NCBI RefSeq assembly: GCF_014897315.1
Contig: NZ_JABUYL010000004.1
Location: forward strand, 1 to 64,000
DNA length: 64,000 nt
Reading direction: 5' to 3'
Source: Proteus sp. FME41
GTDB lineage: Bacteria; Pseudomonadota; Gammaproteobacteria; Enterobacterales; Enterobacteriaceae
The notes below the pieces were generated by a model. The model worked only from the letters and a program-made list of their open reading frames with translations. It was not told the DNA's origin and did no database searches. The position numbers were made by a program, and so were the translations under genes. Below are positions 28,121 to 37,943 of the stretch, piece by piece (within the stretch, counting starts at the first letter, position 1; each line of letters begins with the position of its first letter).

Positions 28121-28945
28121 GTGGGTATTTCGTCCTCAATGAATGAACCTTATGATAATACTATTATCGGGGAAGCCCCTTCGTCATACCACACAAAAAA
28201 AGGGGGTAGTGATGATATTAAAGGGAATTTCCTGACTCTTCTCATCACTCAGATGAAAAACCAAGATCCAACAAACCCAATGCAAAATAATGAGCTAACG
28301 TCGCAGTTGGCGCAGATTTCAACGGTTGAAGGCATTGAAACACTGAATAAAACCGTGAATAACATTGTTGGGCAAATTGACCAAAGCCAAGCATTACGTG
28401 CTTCTTCATTAGTCGGGCGTGGTGTGATGGTTTCTGGGAATAAGATTGTTGTCTTTCAGCCAACCGACGGTAAAGATGGCGCTGAAAAACCTGGTGAGGG
28501 TGATCCTACAACACCTGACACTCAAAATGAAAAAACACGCCAGCAAATGGGAACGTATAAAGCAGATGATACTGACCCAAATACCCCTAGCGATGAACAC
28601 CTTTTTTCAACCCCTTTTGGGTTTGAATTACTCAGTCCAACGGATTCTCTTACGATAAACATCACCAATAACAGTGGTGTGACCGTACGTACAATCAATA
28701 TGGACAAAAAGATGCTACCGGATGTTTATAACTTTTCTTGGGATTGTACGGATGAAGATGACAATCCTGTTCCACCAGGCAGTTATAAATTTACCGTTAA
28801 CGCCACGCTTAATGATGCTCAGGTCCCTGTTAAGACACTGAATTATGCGCTGGTGAATAGTGTATCCATGGTAGATGGTGGTGCCCGCCTTGATGTTGGC
28901 TTAGGTAATACCGTTTCATTGGATGAAATTCGTCAGGTTCTTTAA
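28121..28945 (+). CDS. flgD: Hook cap protein FlgD
   Basis: A 274-aa scaffold that caps the growing hook and guides FlgE assembly. The N-terminal part has the family block FLTLLITQMKNQDPTNPMQNNELTSQLAQISTVEGIETLN. A tudor/FnIII-type C-terminal part ends with LGNTVSLDEIRQVL. The protein is about 40 residues longer than E. coli FlgD (231) because of a hydrophilic, acidic and Pro/Thr-rich insertion at about residues 112-165. The start is GTG with the strong ribosome binding site AGGGGGA. Confidence 0.96.
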   Translation: MGISSSMNEPYDNTIIGEAPSSYHTKKGGSDDIKGNFLTLLITQMKNQDPTNPMQNNELTSQLAQISTVEGIETLNKTVNNIVGQIDQSQALRASSLVGRGVMVSGNKIVVFQPTDGKDGAEKPGEGDPTTPDTQNEKTRQQMGTYKADDTDPNTPSDEHLFSTPFGFELLSPTDSLTINITNNSGVTVRTINMDKKMLPDVYNFSWDCTDEDDNPVPPGSYKFTVNATLNDAQVPVKTLNYALVNSVSMVDGGARLDVGLGNTVSLDEIRQVL

Positions 28946-28972
28946 CTAACACATATTCAACTTGGAGGGCGC

Positions 28973-30193
28973 ATGTCCTTTTCACAAGCAGTAAGTGGTT
29001 TAAACGCAGCAGCCGCTAACTTAGATACTATCGGTAACAATATCTCTAACTCCGCAACCTATGGTTTTAAAGGTGCTAACGTCTCTTTTGCGGACGTTTT
29101 CGCCGGTTCAGGTGCAGGTTTGGGGGTTAAAGTGGCAGGTATTAACCAAAACTTTAAAGACGGCAGTATCACCACCACTAACCGCCCAACCGATGTGGCC
29201 ATTTCTGGTGGTGGTTTTTTCCGTATTGAAGATCAAAACGGCGGTGTTTTCTATTCACGTAATGGTGAGTTTGGTAAAAACAAAGACGGTTTCCTGACTA
29301 ATATGCAAGGTATGCGTATTACCGGTTACCCAGTACAAACGGTTGACGGCAAAAATGTTGTTCAAAAAGGGGCAACACCCGCACCTATCGTTATTCCTAC
29401 GGATATGATGAACGCGAGTGCAACCAATAAACTGGATATGGCCGTTAACCTGAATTCAGGTGAAGATAAGATTGATGCAGTTAAGCATCCGTTTGATCCT
29501 AAAGATAATGATTCTTATAACTTTAGTACGAACGTTACGACTTACGATAGCTTAGGTAACGAACATAACGTTAATTTATTCTTCGTGAAAACGGATGATA
29601 ATAAATGGGACGTTCATGCTCAAGACAGCACTACAAATGAAGCAGCACAAAAATTAGGAACATTGGCTTATAAAGACAATGGTGTGTTAGATGAAGTTGC
29701 AACGACTATGGGTAATTTCAAAGCTGCATCTTATAAAGGTTCTCAAGCAATGGATGTTGCGCTGAACTTTAAAGGCAGTACTCAGCAAAAAGTCTCTGAA
29801 TCAAGTGTGTCTAAACTGGCACAAAACGGTTACCAAGCGGGTGAATTCACTAACTTCCGTATTGAGCAAGATGGCTCAATTATGGCGACTTATTCAAACC
29901 AACAAAGCCAAGTTGTCGGCCAAATCGCATTAGCTAACTTCGCAAACGCAGGCGGTTTAAGCTCACAAGGCGATAACATGTGGTCTGAAACGAATGGTTC
30001 AGGTTCTCCTATCGTGGGTGTGGCAGGTTCAGGTGTCTTCGGCAAATTAACCAACAACGCATTAGAAGCGTCTAACGTTGATATGAGCCAAGAGTTAGTC
30101 AACATGATCGTTGCTCAACGTAACTACCAATCAAACGCACAAACCATCAAGACTCAGGATCAGATCCTGCAGACTCTGGTTAGCTTGCGCTAA
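28973..30193 (+). CDS. flgE: Flagellar hook protein FlgE
   Basis: A 406-aa subunit of the hook. The N-terminal motif LNAAAANLDTIGNNISNSATYGFKGANVSFADVF and the C-terminal ELVNMIVAQRNYQSNAQTIKTQDQILQTLVSLR form the coiled-coil core D0. The middle (about 140-320) is the surface-exposed, variable D1/D2 part. TTGGAGGGCGC precedes the ATG. Codon use is biased to C-ending codons, as for a highly expressed structural gene. Confidence 0.98.
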   Translation: MSFSQAVSGLNAAAANLDTIGNNISNSATYGFKGANVSFADVFAGSGAGLGVKVAGINQNFKDGSITTTNRPTDVAISGGGFFRIEDQNGGVFYSRNGEFGKNKDGFLTNMQGMRITGYPVQTVDGKNVVQKGATPAPIVIPTDMMNASATNKLDMAVNLNSGEDKIDAVKHPFDPKDNDSYNFSTNVTTYDSLGNEHNVNLFFVKTDDNKWDVHAQDSTTNEAAQKLGTLAYKDNGVLDEVATTMGNFKAASYKGSQAMDVALNFKGSTQQKVSESSVSKLAQNGYQAGEFTNFRIEQDGSIMATYSNQQSQVVGQIALANFANAGGLSSQGDNMWSETNGSGSPIVGVAGSGVFGKLTNNALEASNVDMSQELVNMIVAQRNYQSNAQTIKTQDQILQTLVSLR

Positions 30194-30214
30194 TAACGCC
30201 GGAAATAATCTGTT

Positions 30215-30970
30215 ATGGATCATGTGATTTATACCGCGATGGGCGGCGCCAGACACTCGATGGAAAATCAAGCTGTCGTGGCGAACAACTTAGCAAACGC
30301 ATCAACGCCAGGATTTAAAGCGCAACTTAGTGCAATGCGAGCCGTACCTGTCAATGGCGATACCTTACCGACTCGGACATTAACAGTAGCCTCAACGCCA
30401 GGTAGCGATCAAAGCCAAGGAACGATGAACTATACCGGCCGATCAATGGACGTTGCGCTAAGTGATAACGGCTATTTAGCGGTTCAACTTGACGATGGCA
30501 CAGAAGCGTATACCCGAAACGGGAATATCCAACGTAACGCAGATGGCATGTTGATGGTGCAAGGGCGTTTGTTAATGGGGGATAACGGTGCAATTGAAGT
30601 ACCTCCTCAAGCCAATGTCAGTATTGCCAATAACGGTATTGTGACTGCGCATGTGCCGACTGATCTCCCTAAAATGTTGGGTCAGATTGGTCGCCTGAAA
30701 ATGGTCAAACCAGAGCAAAACGATTTAGTTCGTGGTGATGATGGCTTATTCCATTTATCCCCTAAAGGGACTGCGCGTGCGGGTGAAGAATTACCTGCGG
30801 ATGATAGCGTGAAGGTGTTAGCTGGTGTATTAGAAGGCAGTAATGTTAATCCAGCAGAAGCCATGGTCGATATGATAGCAAACGCAAGACGTTTCGAAAT
30901 GCAAATGAAGGTCATTCATAGCGCAGATGATAACGCACAACGCGCTAACCAATTGCTATCACTGAGTTAA
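30215..30970 (+). CDS. flgF: Flagellar proximal rod protein FlgF
   Basis: A 251-aa rod protein, same length as E. coli FlgF. N-terminal motif GGARHSMENQAVVANNLANASTPGFKAQLSAMRAV and C-terminal VNPAEAMVDMIANARRFEMQMKVIHSADDNAQRANQLLSLS. It sits between flgE and flgG with 21- and 19-base gaps. Confidence 0.98.
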   Translation: MDHVIYTAMGGARHSMENQAVVANNLANASTPGFKAQLSAMRAVPVNGDTLPTRTLTVASTPGSDQSQGTMNYTGRSMDVALSDNGYLAVQLDDGTEAYTRNGNIQRNADGMLMVQGRLLMGDNGAIEVPPQANVSIANNGIVTAHVPTDLPKMLGQIGRLKMVKPEQNDLVRGDDGLFHLSPKGTARAGEELPADDSVKVLAGVLEGSNVNPAEAMVDMIANARRFEMQMKVIHSADDNAQRANQLLSLS

Positions 30971-30989
30971 ATAGTGTAAGGGGAAAACC

Positions 30990-31772
30990 ATGATCCGTTC
31001 TTTATGGATTGCTAAAACTGGGTTGGATGCACAACAGACAAACATGGATGTGATTTCCAACAACCTCGCAAACGTCAGCACCAATGGTTTTAAACGCCAA
31101 CGTGCGGTTTTCGAAGATTTACTGTATCAGACAATTCGCCAACCTGGCGCAATGACTTCTGAACAAACTAATGCACCTTCAGGTTTGCAAATTGGTACGG
31201 GTGTTCGTCCTGTTGCGACTGAGCGTTTACATAGCCAAGGTAACTTAGCGCCAACAAACGGAACCCGTGATGTCGCCATTAAAGGACAAGGTTTTTTCCA
31301 TGTTCAGTTACCTGATGGTACAGACGCTTATACGCGTGATGGTGCATTCCAAATGGACCAAAATGGCCAATTAGTCACAACCAGTGGTTTCCAAGTTGTA
31401 CCTGCTATTATTTTGCCTGATACCGCAAAGAAAGTGATGATTGGTCGTGATGGTACAGTCAGTGTTGAGATGGAAGGTGATCCTGCGCCACAACAAGTAG
31501 GCCAATTGACACTAACTACCTTTATTAATGACAGCGGATTAGAAAGTGTGGGTGAAAATTTATACTTAGAAACCGCAAGTTCTGGCGCACCAACAGAGAA
31601 TGCTCCCGGTATTAACGGCGCAGGCTTGTTATATCAGGGATATGTTGAAACCTCTAACGTTAACGTAGCTGAAGAGCTGGTCAATATGATCCAGACTCAA
31701 CGTGCTTATGAAATTAACAGTAAAGCGATTTCGACGTCTGATCAGATGTTACAGAAACTAACGCAACTCTAA
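30990..31772 (+). CDS. flgG: Flagellar distal rod protein FlgG
   Basis: A 260-aa distal rod subunit, same length as E. coli FlgG. The N-terminal core is [37 protein letters not shown] and the C-terminal core [46 protein letters not shown] precedes the ATG. A strong intercistronic hairpin follows it. Confidence 0.98.
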   Translation: MIRSLWIAKTGLDAQQTNMDVISNNLANVSTNGFKRQRAVFEDLLYQTIRQPGAMTSEQTNAPSGLQIGTGVRPVATERLHSQGNLAPTNGTRDVAIKGQGFFHVQLPDGTDAYTRDGAFQMDQNGQLVTTSGFQVVPAIILPDTAKKVMIGRDGTVSVEMEGDPAPQQVGQLTLTTFINDSGLESVGENLYLETASSGAPTENAPGINGAGLLYQGYVETSNVNVAEELVNMIQTQRAYEINSKAISTSDQMLQKLTQL

Positions 31773-31788
31773 TTTCGTTTGTTTATTA

Positions 31789-31812
31789 GCCTGACAGGAC
31801 TGCCTGTCAGGC
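31789..31812 (+). promoter_or_regulatory. Intercistronic hairpin between flgG and flgH
   Basis: GCCTGACAGG (31789-31798) pairs perfectly with CCTGTCAGGC (31803-31812) around ACTG. No T-run follows, so it does not look like a terminator. It could protect the upstream mRNA end or adjust the ratio of rod and ring proteins. Confidence 0.55.
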
Positions 31813-31835
31813 CTATTACTAAAAGAGTATCGAAG

Positions 31836-32579
31836 ATGGATACAAAGGTCATTACTGACAATTCTGGGGCAAGAACGCTTAGTGTCAGATGGCGTCGTCA
31901 TCAACGTTTAGGTACCGCCCTGTTGGTACTGACACTAGCAGGATGCGCACATATACCTAAAAAACCGTTGGTAGAAGGCGACACAACTGCAGTTCCAACG
32001 GCACCCACTGCGCCTGCACCTAATGGCTCTATTTTTCAGTCAGCTCAACCTGTTTATTTTGGTTATCAACCTTTATTTGAAGATAGACGACCACGAAATA
32101 TAGGCGACACGTTAACCATTACCTTGCAAGAAAATGTTAGCGCAAGTAAAAACTCATCGGCTAATGCGAGCCGTAATGGTAAAGCTGGGTTCCTTGCTTC
32201 TATTACGCCTGGATTCTTGGAAGGATTGTTTGGTAATAGCCGTACAGATATGGGCATGGAAGGAAACAGTGATTTTGGTGGTAAGGGTGGCGCAAATGCA
32301 AATAATACCTTTAAAGGCACCATTACAGTGACTGTTGATCAGCTGCTTGCTAATGGAAATCTGCATGTTATTGGTGAAAAGCAAATTGCTATCAATCAAG
32401 GTACTGAGTTTATTCGTTTTTCTGGTGTCGTTAACCCACGGACGATCAGTGGTACAAATACTGTAAATTCAACCCAAGTTGCTGATGCGCGTATTGAATA
32501 TATCGGAGACGGTTATATCAATGAAGCTCAGTCTATGGGATGGCTACAACGCTTCTTCTTAAATGTATCACCTTTTTAA
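31836..32579 (+). CDS. flgH: Flagellar L-ring lipoprotein FlgH
   Basis: A 247-aa outer-membrane lipoprotein forming the L ring. The signal sequence ends in the lipobox LAGC (about residues 34-37). The family block [36 protein letters not shown] and the C-terminal [40 protein letters not shown] are clear. ATG 31836 follows AAAAGAG; an in-frame upstream start at 31779 would read through the hairpin. The N-terminal stretch before the hydrophobic core is unusually long and basic. Confidence 0.95.
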   Translation: MDTKVITDNSGARTLSVRWRRHQRLGTALLVLTLAGCAHIPKKPLVEGDTTAVPTAPTAPAPNGSIFQSAQPVYFGYQPLFEDRRPRNIGDTLTITLQENVSASKNSSANASRNGKAGFLASITPGFLEGLFGNSRTDMGMEGNSDFGGKGGANANNTFKGTITVTVDQLLANGNLHVIGEKQIAINQGTEFIRFSGVVNPRTISGTNTVNSTQVADARIEYIGDGYINEAQSMGWLQRFFLNVSPF

Positions 32580-32593
32580 TGAGTAGGGTCCAG

Positions 32594-33700
32594 ATGAAAA
32601 AAATAGCGATTAGCCTTTTCTTTATCGTGATGACATGTACCGGTTTTTCCGCCCATGCTGAACGGATCAGAGATCTCACCTCGGTGGAAGGGGTAAGAGA
32701 AAATGCGCTGATTGGTTATGGTTTGGTGGTGGGGTTAGATGGAACGGGTGACCAAACAATGCAAACCCCGTTTACCACACAAAGTCTGAATAACATGCTT
32801 TCACAATTGGGAATAACGGTACCACCAGGCACCAACATGCAACTAAAAAACGTTGCGGCGGTAATGGTTACCTCAAAATTACCCCCTTTTGGCCGTACTG
32901 GGCAATCTATTGATGTGGTTGTTTCCTCATTAGGTAATGCGAAAAGCTTACGAGGGGGAACGTTACTGATGACACCGCTTAAAGGTGTTGATAATCAGAT
33001 TTACGCTTTAGCACAAGGTAACATCGTTGTGGGTGGTGCAGGTGCATCTGCGGGGGGAAATAGCGTAAAGGTTAATCAGTTAGCGGGAGGGCGTATTAGT
33101 AATGGTGCGATTATCGAGCGCGAGTTACCGTCTCAATTTGGTCAAACAGGCTTATTGAACTTACAGCTTAATGAAGAAAATTTCACACTGGCACAAAATA
33201 TCTCAGATACGGTTAATAAATTGCGTGGTGTGGGGACGGCAATTCCATTAGATGCACGTACAGTTCAATTACGTGTTCCTATTGGTAAAAGTGAGCAAGT
33301 ACGCTTCTTAGCAGAAGTTCAAAATCTTGAAATTAAACGCGTTGTCGCTGATGCGAAGATTATCATTAATGCAAGAACAGGTTCTGTTGTGATGAACCGT
33401 GATGTGACATTAGGAAGCTGTGCTATTGCACAGGGCAACCTTTCAGTCACGGTTGATAGTCAAGTCAATGTTAGCCAGCCAAATACCCCATTTGCGGGGG
33501 GGAGCACTGTTGTCACGCGTAATACAAGCGTGAACTTGAGTGAACAAGGTGGCTCATTACAACAAGTGAGTGCAAGTGCAAGCCTAAACGAAGTGATCCG
33601 TACATTAAATGCATTAGGTGCAACACCGACAGATTTAATGTCGATATTACAGGCAATGGAAAGCGCAGGTTGCTTACGTGCGAGATTGGAGATTATCTGA
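32594..33700 (+). CDS. flgI: Flagellar P-ring protein FlgI
   Basis: A 368-aa periplasmic P-ring subunit (365 in E. coli). The signal peptide [22 protein letters not shown] is followed by [33 protein letters not shown]. Its assembly needs FlgA and disulphide formation. ATG 32594 gives the signal peptide directly and is preceded by GTAGGG; the longer frame from 32540 overlaps flgH. Its stop overlaps the flgJ start by one base. Confidence 0.97.
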   Translation: MKKIAISLFFIVMTCTGFSAHAERIRDLTSVEGVRENALIGYGLVVGLDGTGDQTMQTPFTTQSLNNMLSQLGITVPPGTNMQLKNVAAVMVTSKLPPFGRTGQSIDVVVSSLGNAKSLRGGTLLMTPLKGVDNQIYALAQGNIVVGGAGASAGGNSVKVNQLAGGRISNGAIIERELPSQFGQTGLLNLQLNEENFTLAQNISDTVNKLRGVGTAIPLDARTVQLRVPIGKSEQVRFLAEVQNLEIKRVVADAKIIINARTGSVVMNRDVTLGSCAIAQGNLSVTVDSQVNVSQPNTPFAGGSTVVTRNTSVNLSEQGGSLQQVSASASLNEVIRTLNALGATPTDLMSILQAMESAGCLRARLEII

Positions 33701-34686
33701 TGAAAGATTTATCTCTGCTTTCTTCAATGCCGACGATGTCAGCGCCGGCGTATGACAGTAATGCATTGAATAAACTTAAATATCAGGTTGGACAGAATGC
33801 CGATCAACAAGGGCTGCGCCAAGTGGCGCAGCAACTTGAAGGCGTTTTCGTTCAAATGATGTTAAAGAGCATGCGAGATGCCATACCTCAAGAAGGTATG
33901 TTCAATTCAGAAAGCACCAAAATGTACACTTCACTTTATGATCAACAAATTGCTCAAGACTTATCACAAAAAGGCTTGGGCTTTGCTGACATGATAGAAA
34001 AACAGCTTTCTGCAAAAGTCACGATGGATCCGAGCGAAATGGCAGGAAAAACGCCAATGCCATTAGATGGCAGTGATATTTTCCAATCCTTGCCAACGCA
34101 GGCCCTAGGGCAAATTTATCGTGCGATGCAGCCTTATCAAAATGCGGTTGAAAGTACGATTGGCAAGCTTAAAGGATTATCTGAAAACAGTGCTTCTTTT
34201 GCTTCAAAACTATTAGGTCCTGCAAAACAAGCTACCGAAGGTACAGGTGTTCACCATCTATTGGTGGTTGCTCAGGCTGCACTTGAATCAGGTTGGGGTA
34301 AACGTGAAATTCTAACGGGCGAAGGTAAGCCAAGTTATAACCTGTTTGGTATTAAAGCAGGAAATAGTTGGAAAGGCCCAGTGACGAATATTATGACAAC
34401 CGAAGTTATCGATGGTAAGTCAATAAAAATGCGTGATAATTTCCGCGTTTATGGTTCGTATGTTGAAGCGATTCAAGATTATCTAAGATTGATCACAGAA
34501 AGCCCTCGTTACGCCAAAGTGCCCCAAGCTCAAACCCCAGAACAAGCTGCTTATCGTATCCAAGAAGCGGGTTATGCTACCGATCCAGGTTATGCCAAAA
34601 AACTGGTTTCAATTATTGGTCAATTAAAAGGAAGCGGTGAGCAAGTTGCAAAAACTTATACTCATGATTTAAGCGATCTATTTTAA
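33700..34686 (+). CDS. flgJ: Rod cap and peptidoglycan hydrolase FlgJ
   Basis: A 328-aa bifunctional protein. The N-terminal half (about 1-120) is the rod-capping domain (VAQQLEGVFVQMMLKSMRDAIPQEGMFNSESTKMYTSLYDQQIAQDL). The C-terminal half is a glucosaminidase-type hydrolase, with the catalytic Glu in AQAALESGWGKREI and a following SYNLFGIKAGNSW. It opens the wall for the rod. The start at 33700 overlaps the flgI stop, indicating coupling. Confidence 0.97.
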   Translation: MKDLSLLSSMPTMSAPAYDSNALNKLKYQVGQNADQQGLRQVAQQLEGVFVQMMLKSMRDAIPQEGMFNSESTKMYTSLYDQQIAQDLSQKGLGFADMIEKQLSAKVTMDPSEMAGKTPMPLDGSDIFQSLPTQALGQIYRAMQPYQNAVESTIGKLKGLSENSASFASKLLGPAKQATEGTGVHHLLVVAQAALESGWGKREILTGEGKPSYNLFGIKAGNSWKGPVTNIMTTEVIDGKSIKMRDNFRVYGSYVEAIQDYLRLITESPRYAKVPQAQTPEQAAYRIQEAGYATDPGYAKKLVSIIGQLKGSGEQVAKTYTHDLSDLF

Positions 34687-34697
34687 TCATTTTCCCC

Positions 34698-34724
34698 TCA
34701 AGTTTAGAGGGGAAGAACCGATAA
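34698..34724 (+). promoter_or_regulatory. Sigma28 (FliA) promoter of flgKL
   Basis: TCAAGTTT (34698-34705), 11 bases, then ACCGATAA (34717-34724), two mismatches from consensus, 80 bases before flgK. The same bases form a CCCCTC/GAGGGG stem (34694-34712), which may also end the flgJ transcript weakly. Confidence 0.7.
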
Positions 34725-34804
34725 TAAAGACCAGAGCATTCATTCCAACTTGCCAGTTATGCTCCGTGCATACGGGAGATGACTAAACGTAAAAGGATAG
34801 ACAA

Positions 34805-36448
34805 ATGTCCAACAGTTTAATTAATACAGCGATGAGCGGACTTAATGCGGCACAAGCTGCCATGAGCACTGTGAGTAATAACATCGCTAACCAAAATGTA
34901 AAGTGGTACAACCGTCAAATGACCGTGTTTAATGAAAACAGCGGCACAATGACCGGTAATGGTTATATCGGTAATGGTGTTAATGTTAGCCGTATTCATC
35001 GTGAGTATAACGAATTTCTTGCGGGTCAAATGAACCGTGCAATGGGAAAACAAAGTGCTTTAAGTAGTTATACTCAAAATATCTCACAAATCAATGATTT
35101 GCTAGCTGACAAAGGCAATGATGTTTCTACTGCCATTGACGAGTTTTTTACCAGCTTACCTAACGTGACGAATAACGCAGAAGATAATCCCGCGCGTACG
35201 ACGGTGATTGGTAAAGCGGAAGCTATGGTCAATATGTTTGCTAAATCAGACCAATCATTGCGTGATTTAGAAAAAGATATTAATAGTCAGGTAAATAATA
35301 CAACTAAGAATATCAATGAATATACGAAACAGATTGCTAAATTAAATAATGAAATCAGTCGTTCCAAGGGCTTTAATGGCGCTGATCCTAACGACTTATT
35401 AGACCAACGCGATCGTTTAATTCAAGAGCTAAACACCTTAGTTGATGTACAAGTCACTCAACAAGATGGGGGATTTGTTAACGTCACATTTGCTAATGGT
35501 CTGCCATTAGTGTCTGGTACGCGCTCTTATGAAGTTTCTGCTATTCCATCAAATAAAAACAGTGAACGTCTTGTTATTGGTTACAGCAATGGCATTGATG
35601 AAGTGCACGAAGTTGATGCTAAACGTATTAAAGGTGGCGAACTTGGTGGTGCTTATCGTAGCCGTGAAGAAGTGCTAGACCCAAGTCGTAATCAATTAAA
35701 TCAATTAGCGTTAGTGTTGGGTGATCAATTTAATAAACAACACGAACAAGGTTTTGATTTAAATGGTGATAAAGGTAAAGAATTCTTCGAATTAGGTGGC
35801 GCTCATGTGATGCCTAACGGTAAGAATAAAGGCGATGCTAATTTTACTGTTGAATATACCAATACAAAAGAAGTAAAAGCGGCTGATTATACGGTTAAGT
35901 ATGAAAGTGGTAAGTGGAATGTCACTGTCGAGCCAGGTAACCGTAAATTTGAAGCGACACCGAATGCCACAACGGGCAACTTAGAATTTGATGGCATGAG
36001 TATCAAAGTCAATGGTACACCAAAAGAAGGTGATTCTGTTGTGGTGCAATCTGTAGGTAACGTAATTGCGGGTATGAAAGTGGCTGTCACTGATCCAAGT
36101 GAAATTGCAGCTGCAGGTTCTAAAGATACGGGCCCTAGTGATAACGAAAACATGAAAAAATTGTTTGAGTTACCTGATGAAAAAATTATTGACGGAAAAA
36201 CGACTATTGCTGGTGGGTACGGCTCGTTAATTAGTATGGTCGGTAATAAGGTTAACACCGCTCAAGTTGATTTTGATGCTCAGGTTTCTATTACCAAAAG
36301 TATTCAAGAACAACAGCAATCCGTTTCTGGTGTCAACATGGATGAAGAATACGGTGAAATGTATCGCATCCAAGAATATTACATGGCAAATGCGAAAGTC
36401 ATTCAAACGGCAAACAGTATGTTTGATGCGATTATGCAAGTTTTCTAA
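34805..36448 (+). CDS. flgK: Hook-filament junction protein FlgK (HAP1)
   Basis: A 547-aa junction protein at the distal hook end, matching E. coli length (547). The N-terminal D0 region reads LINTAMSGLNAAQAAMSTVSNNIANQNVKWYNRQM and the C-terminal one VSGVNMDEEYGEMYRIQEYYMANAKVIQTANSMFDAIMQVF. It is exported with FlgN as chaperone. It lies first in flgKL behind a sigma28 site, and AAAAGGATAG precedes the start. Confidence 0.97.
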   Translation: MSNSLINTAMSGLNAAQAAMSTVSNNIANQNVKWYNRQMTVFNENSGTMTGNGYIGNGVNVSRIHREYNEFLAGQMNRAMGKQSALSSYTQNISQINDLLADKGNDVSTAIDEFFTSLPNVTNNAEDNPARTTVIGKAEAMVNMFAKSDQSLRDLEKDINSQVNNTTKNINEYTKQIAKLNNEISRSKGFNGADPNDLLDQRDRLIQELNTLVDVQVTQQDGGFVNVTFANGLPLVSGTRSYEVSAIPSNKNSERLVIGYSNGIDEVHEVDAKRIKGGELGGAYRSREEVLDPSRNQLNQLALVLGDQFNKQHEQGFDLNGDKGKEFFELGGAHVMPNGKNKGDANFTVEYTNTKEVKAADYTVKYESGKWNVTVEPGNRKFEATPNATTGNLEFDGMSIKVNGTPKEGDSVVVQSVGNVIAGMKVAVTDPSEIAAAGSKDTGPSDNENMKKLFELPDEKIIDGKTTIAGGYGSLISMVGNKVNTAQVDFDAQVSITKSIQEQQQSVSGVNMDEEYGEMYRIQEYYMANAKVIQTANSMFDAIMQVF

Positions 36449-36478
36449 GTCACCCTTCATCAGAATAAGGAATAACCT

Positions 36479-37423
36479 GTGCGCTTAAGTTCTAATCAAA
36501 TTTTTAGCCAACGCGTGGATAATATCACCAGTTCGCAAAGTAAATGGATGACGGAAGGAAATAAAATTTCCAGTGGTCGTCGTGTAGAAAAACCCTCAGA
36601 TGATCCTATGGCGGCATCTCAAGCTGTTATGGTTAAGCAATCTGAATCACGTAACCAGCAATATGCGACAGCACGTGGATTTGCAAAAAACAGTATGTCT
36701 TTGCAAATGAGCTTAGCCAGCCAAATGGTGAATATTACTACTAAAATTCAAGAAACATTGGTTGCTTCGGGAAATGATGCAACGTTAAGTGATGAAGACC
36801 GCTCATCTCTAGCTGATCAATTAGAAGGCTTAAAAGATCAACTACTGGGCATTGGTAATACGAAAGATGGTGTAGGTCGTTATATTTTTGCAGGTTTCCA
36901 ATCAGATAAACCGCCTTTTGTTGCTGATGCAACGGGTAAAATCACCTATCAAGGTGGTGATCAACAAATTACCCAAAAAGTGGACAGCAATATTGAAATG
37001 GTGACTAACTTTACGGGGATTGAAACATTACAATCTTCAGGAGGCAAAGGAACCGAACCTGATATTTTTAATGCGCTAGACGGTGCTATTACCGCGTTAC
37101 GTGAGCCTTTAACAGGTAAACCACAAGCAGATCGTGATGCTGCATTAGAAAAAATTGATGCTGCAAACCGTGTTAATCGTGCAACCTTAAATAATATTTC
37201 AAGTGTAGAAGCTAAATTAGGTTTACAACTTCAAGAGCTTGATAATTTAGATGATTTAGGTGCAGATACGTCTTTAAGAAACGCAAAACGCTTAAGCGAA
37301 CTGCGTGAATTAGATTGGACACAAGCGATTTCAGATTATTATCAAGAAGAGTCGGTATTGCAGGCTTCTTATAAAGTCTTTAACGACATGAAAGATATGT
37401 CGATGTTCAAAATGTATCGCTAA
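36479..37423 (+). CDS. flgL: Hook-filament junction protein FlgL (HAP3)
   Basis: A 314-aa flagellin-like junction protein (317 in E. coli). The N-terminus MRLSSNQIFSQRVDNITSSQSKWMTEGNKISSGRRVEKPSDDPMAA is typical; the C-terminus ends QEESVLQASYKVFNDMKDMSMFKMYR. The start is GTG at 36479, preceded by AAGGAA. It is followed by a strong terminator. Confidence 0.97.
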   Translation: MRLSSNQIFSQRVDNITSSQSKWMTEGNKISSGRRVEKPSDDPMAASQAVMVKQSESRNQQYATARGFAKNSMSLQMSLASQMVNITTKIQETLVASGNDATLSDEDRSSLADQLEGLKDQLLGIGNTKDGVGRYIFAGFQSDKPPFVADATGKITYQGGDQQITQKVDSNIEMVTNFTGIETLQSSGGKGTEPDIFNALDGAITALREPLTGKPQADRDAALEKIDAANRVNRATLNNISSVEAKLGLQLQELDNLDDLGADTSLRNAKRLSELRELDWTQAISDYYQEESVLQASYKVFNDMKDMSMFKMYR

Positions 37424-37457
37424 TTATTGCACTATAGCTTTAAACTATTTTGATATC

Positions 37458-37490
37458 TCCCCTGATATTGGTTTATCAGGGGATTTTTTT
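37458..37490 (+). terminator. Intrinsic terminator of flgKL
   Basis: CCCCTGATA (37459-37467) pairs with TATCAGGGG (37474-37482) around TTGGTT, followed by A and seven T. Confidence 0.9.
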
Positions 37491-37606
37491 ACTTACTGTA
37501 AGCACCAGCCATAACACTGAACTTTTTTTCTAGCTGAGTATCTGCATTCCAGTTGGAATGATTAGAATTTTGTTTAATAGATTCAGTTATTTTTTGCTTA
37601 ATTTTA

Positions 37607-37876
37607 CTAGGCGTAATATTGCGTAATATTGCGTAATTGAGCGACTAAAATATATTTTCTTGCTGCACTTTCAATCGTTTTTTTTGCCGACTCTGTTAAG
37701 GCAACGCCATTATCTTCACTTTTTTGTAAGTTAGCTTTGATCATAAAATCAAGAATTTCTTCATATTCGCTTTGGATTGAGGCTTGATGCATAATGGTTG
37801 ATAGTTGTTCGTGTGGAGATGTGTTTGAGCTTTTATTTTTATAGTGCTTAGTTTTGGATGATTTATTTATATTCAT
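37607..37876 (-). CDS. Small basic protein of unknown function
   Basis: An 89-aa protein with a strong ribosome binding site (AGGAGG seven bases before the ATG), which argues that it is real. The N-terminal 22 residues are rich in Lys, Ser and Asn, and the rest is predicted helical (QSEYEEILDFMIKANLQKSEDNGVALTESAKKTIESAARKYI). No membrane segment or signal peptide. The last codons fall in three tandem 10-base repeats. It lies in the opposite direction to flgKL, in an area where E. coli has no gene of this kind. I recognise no family. Confidence 0.6.
   Translation of the reverse strand: MNINKSSKTKHYKNKSSNTSPHEQLSTIMHQASIQSEYEEILDFMIKANLQKSEDNGVALTESAKKTIESAARKYILVAQLRNITQYYA
37611..37638 (+). 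repeat. Three tandem 10-base repeats in the 3' end of the small gene
   Basis: GCGTAATATT occurs at 37611-37620 and 37621-37630, with a third partial copy GCGTAATT from 37631. Loss or gain of a unit would shift the frame of the last codons of the reverse-strand gene. Confidence 0.85.
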
Positions 37877-37943
37877 ATCGCCTCCTAACTTACATTCTTA
37901 CTATTCCTGTTTATCTTAATTGATTAATAATCGTTCAGTTAGC

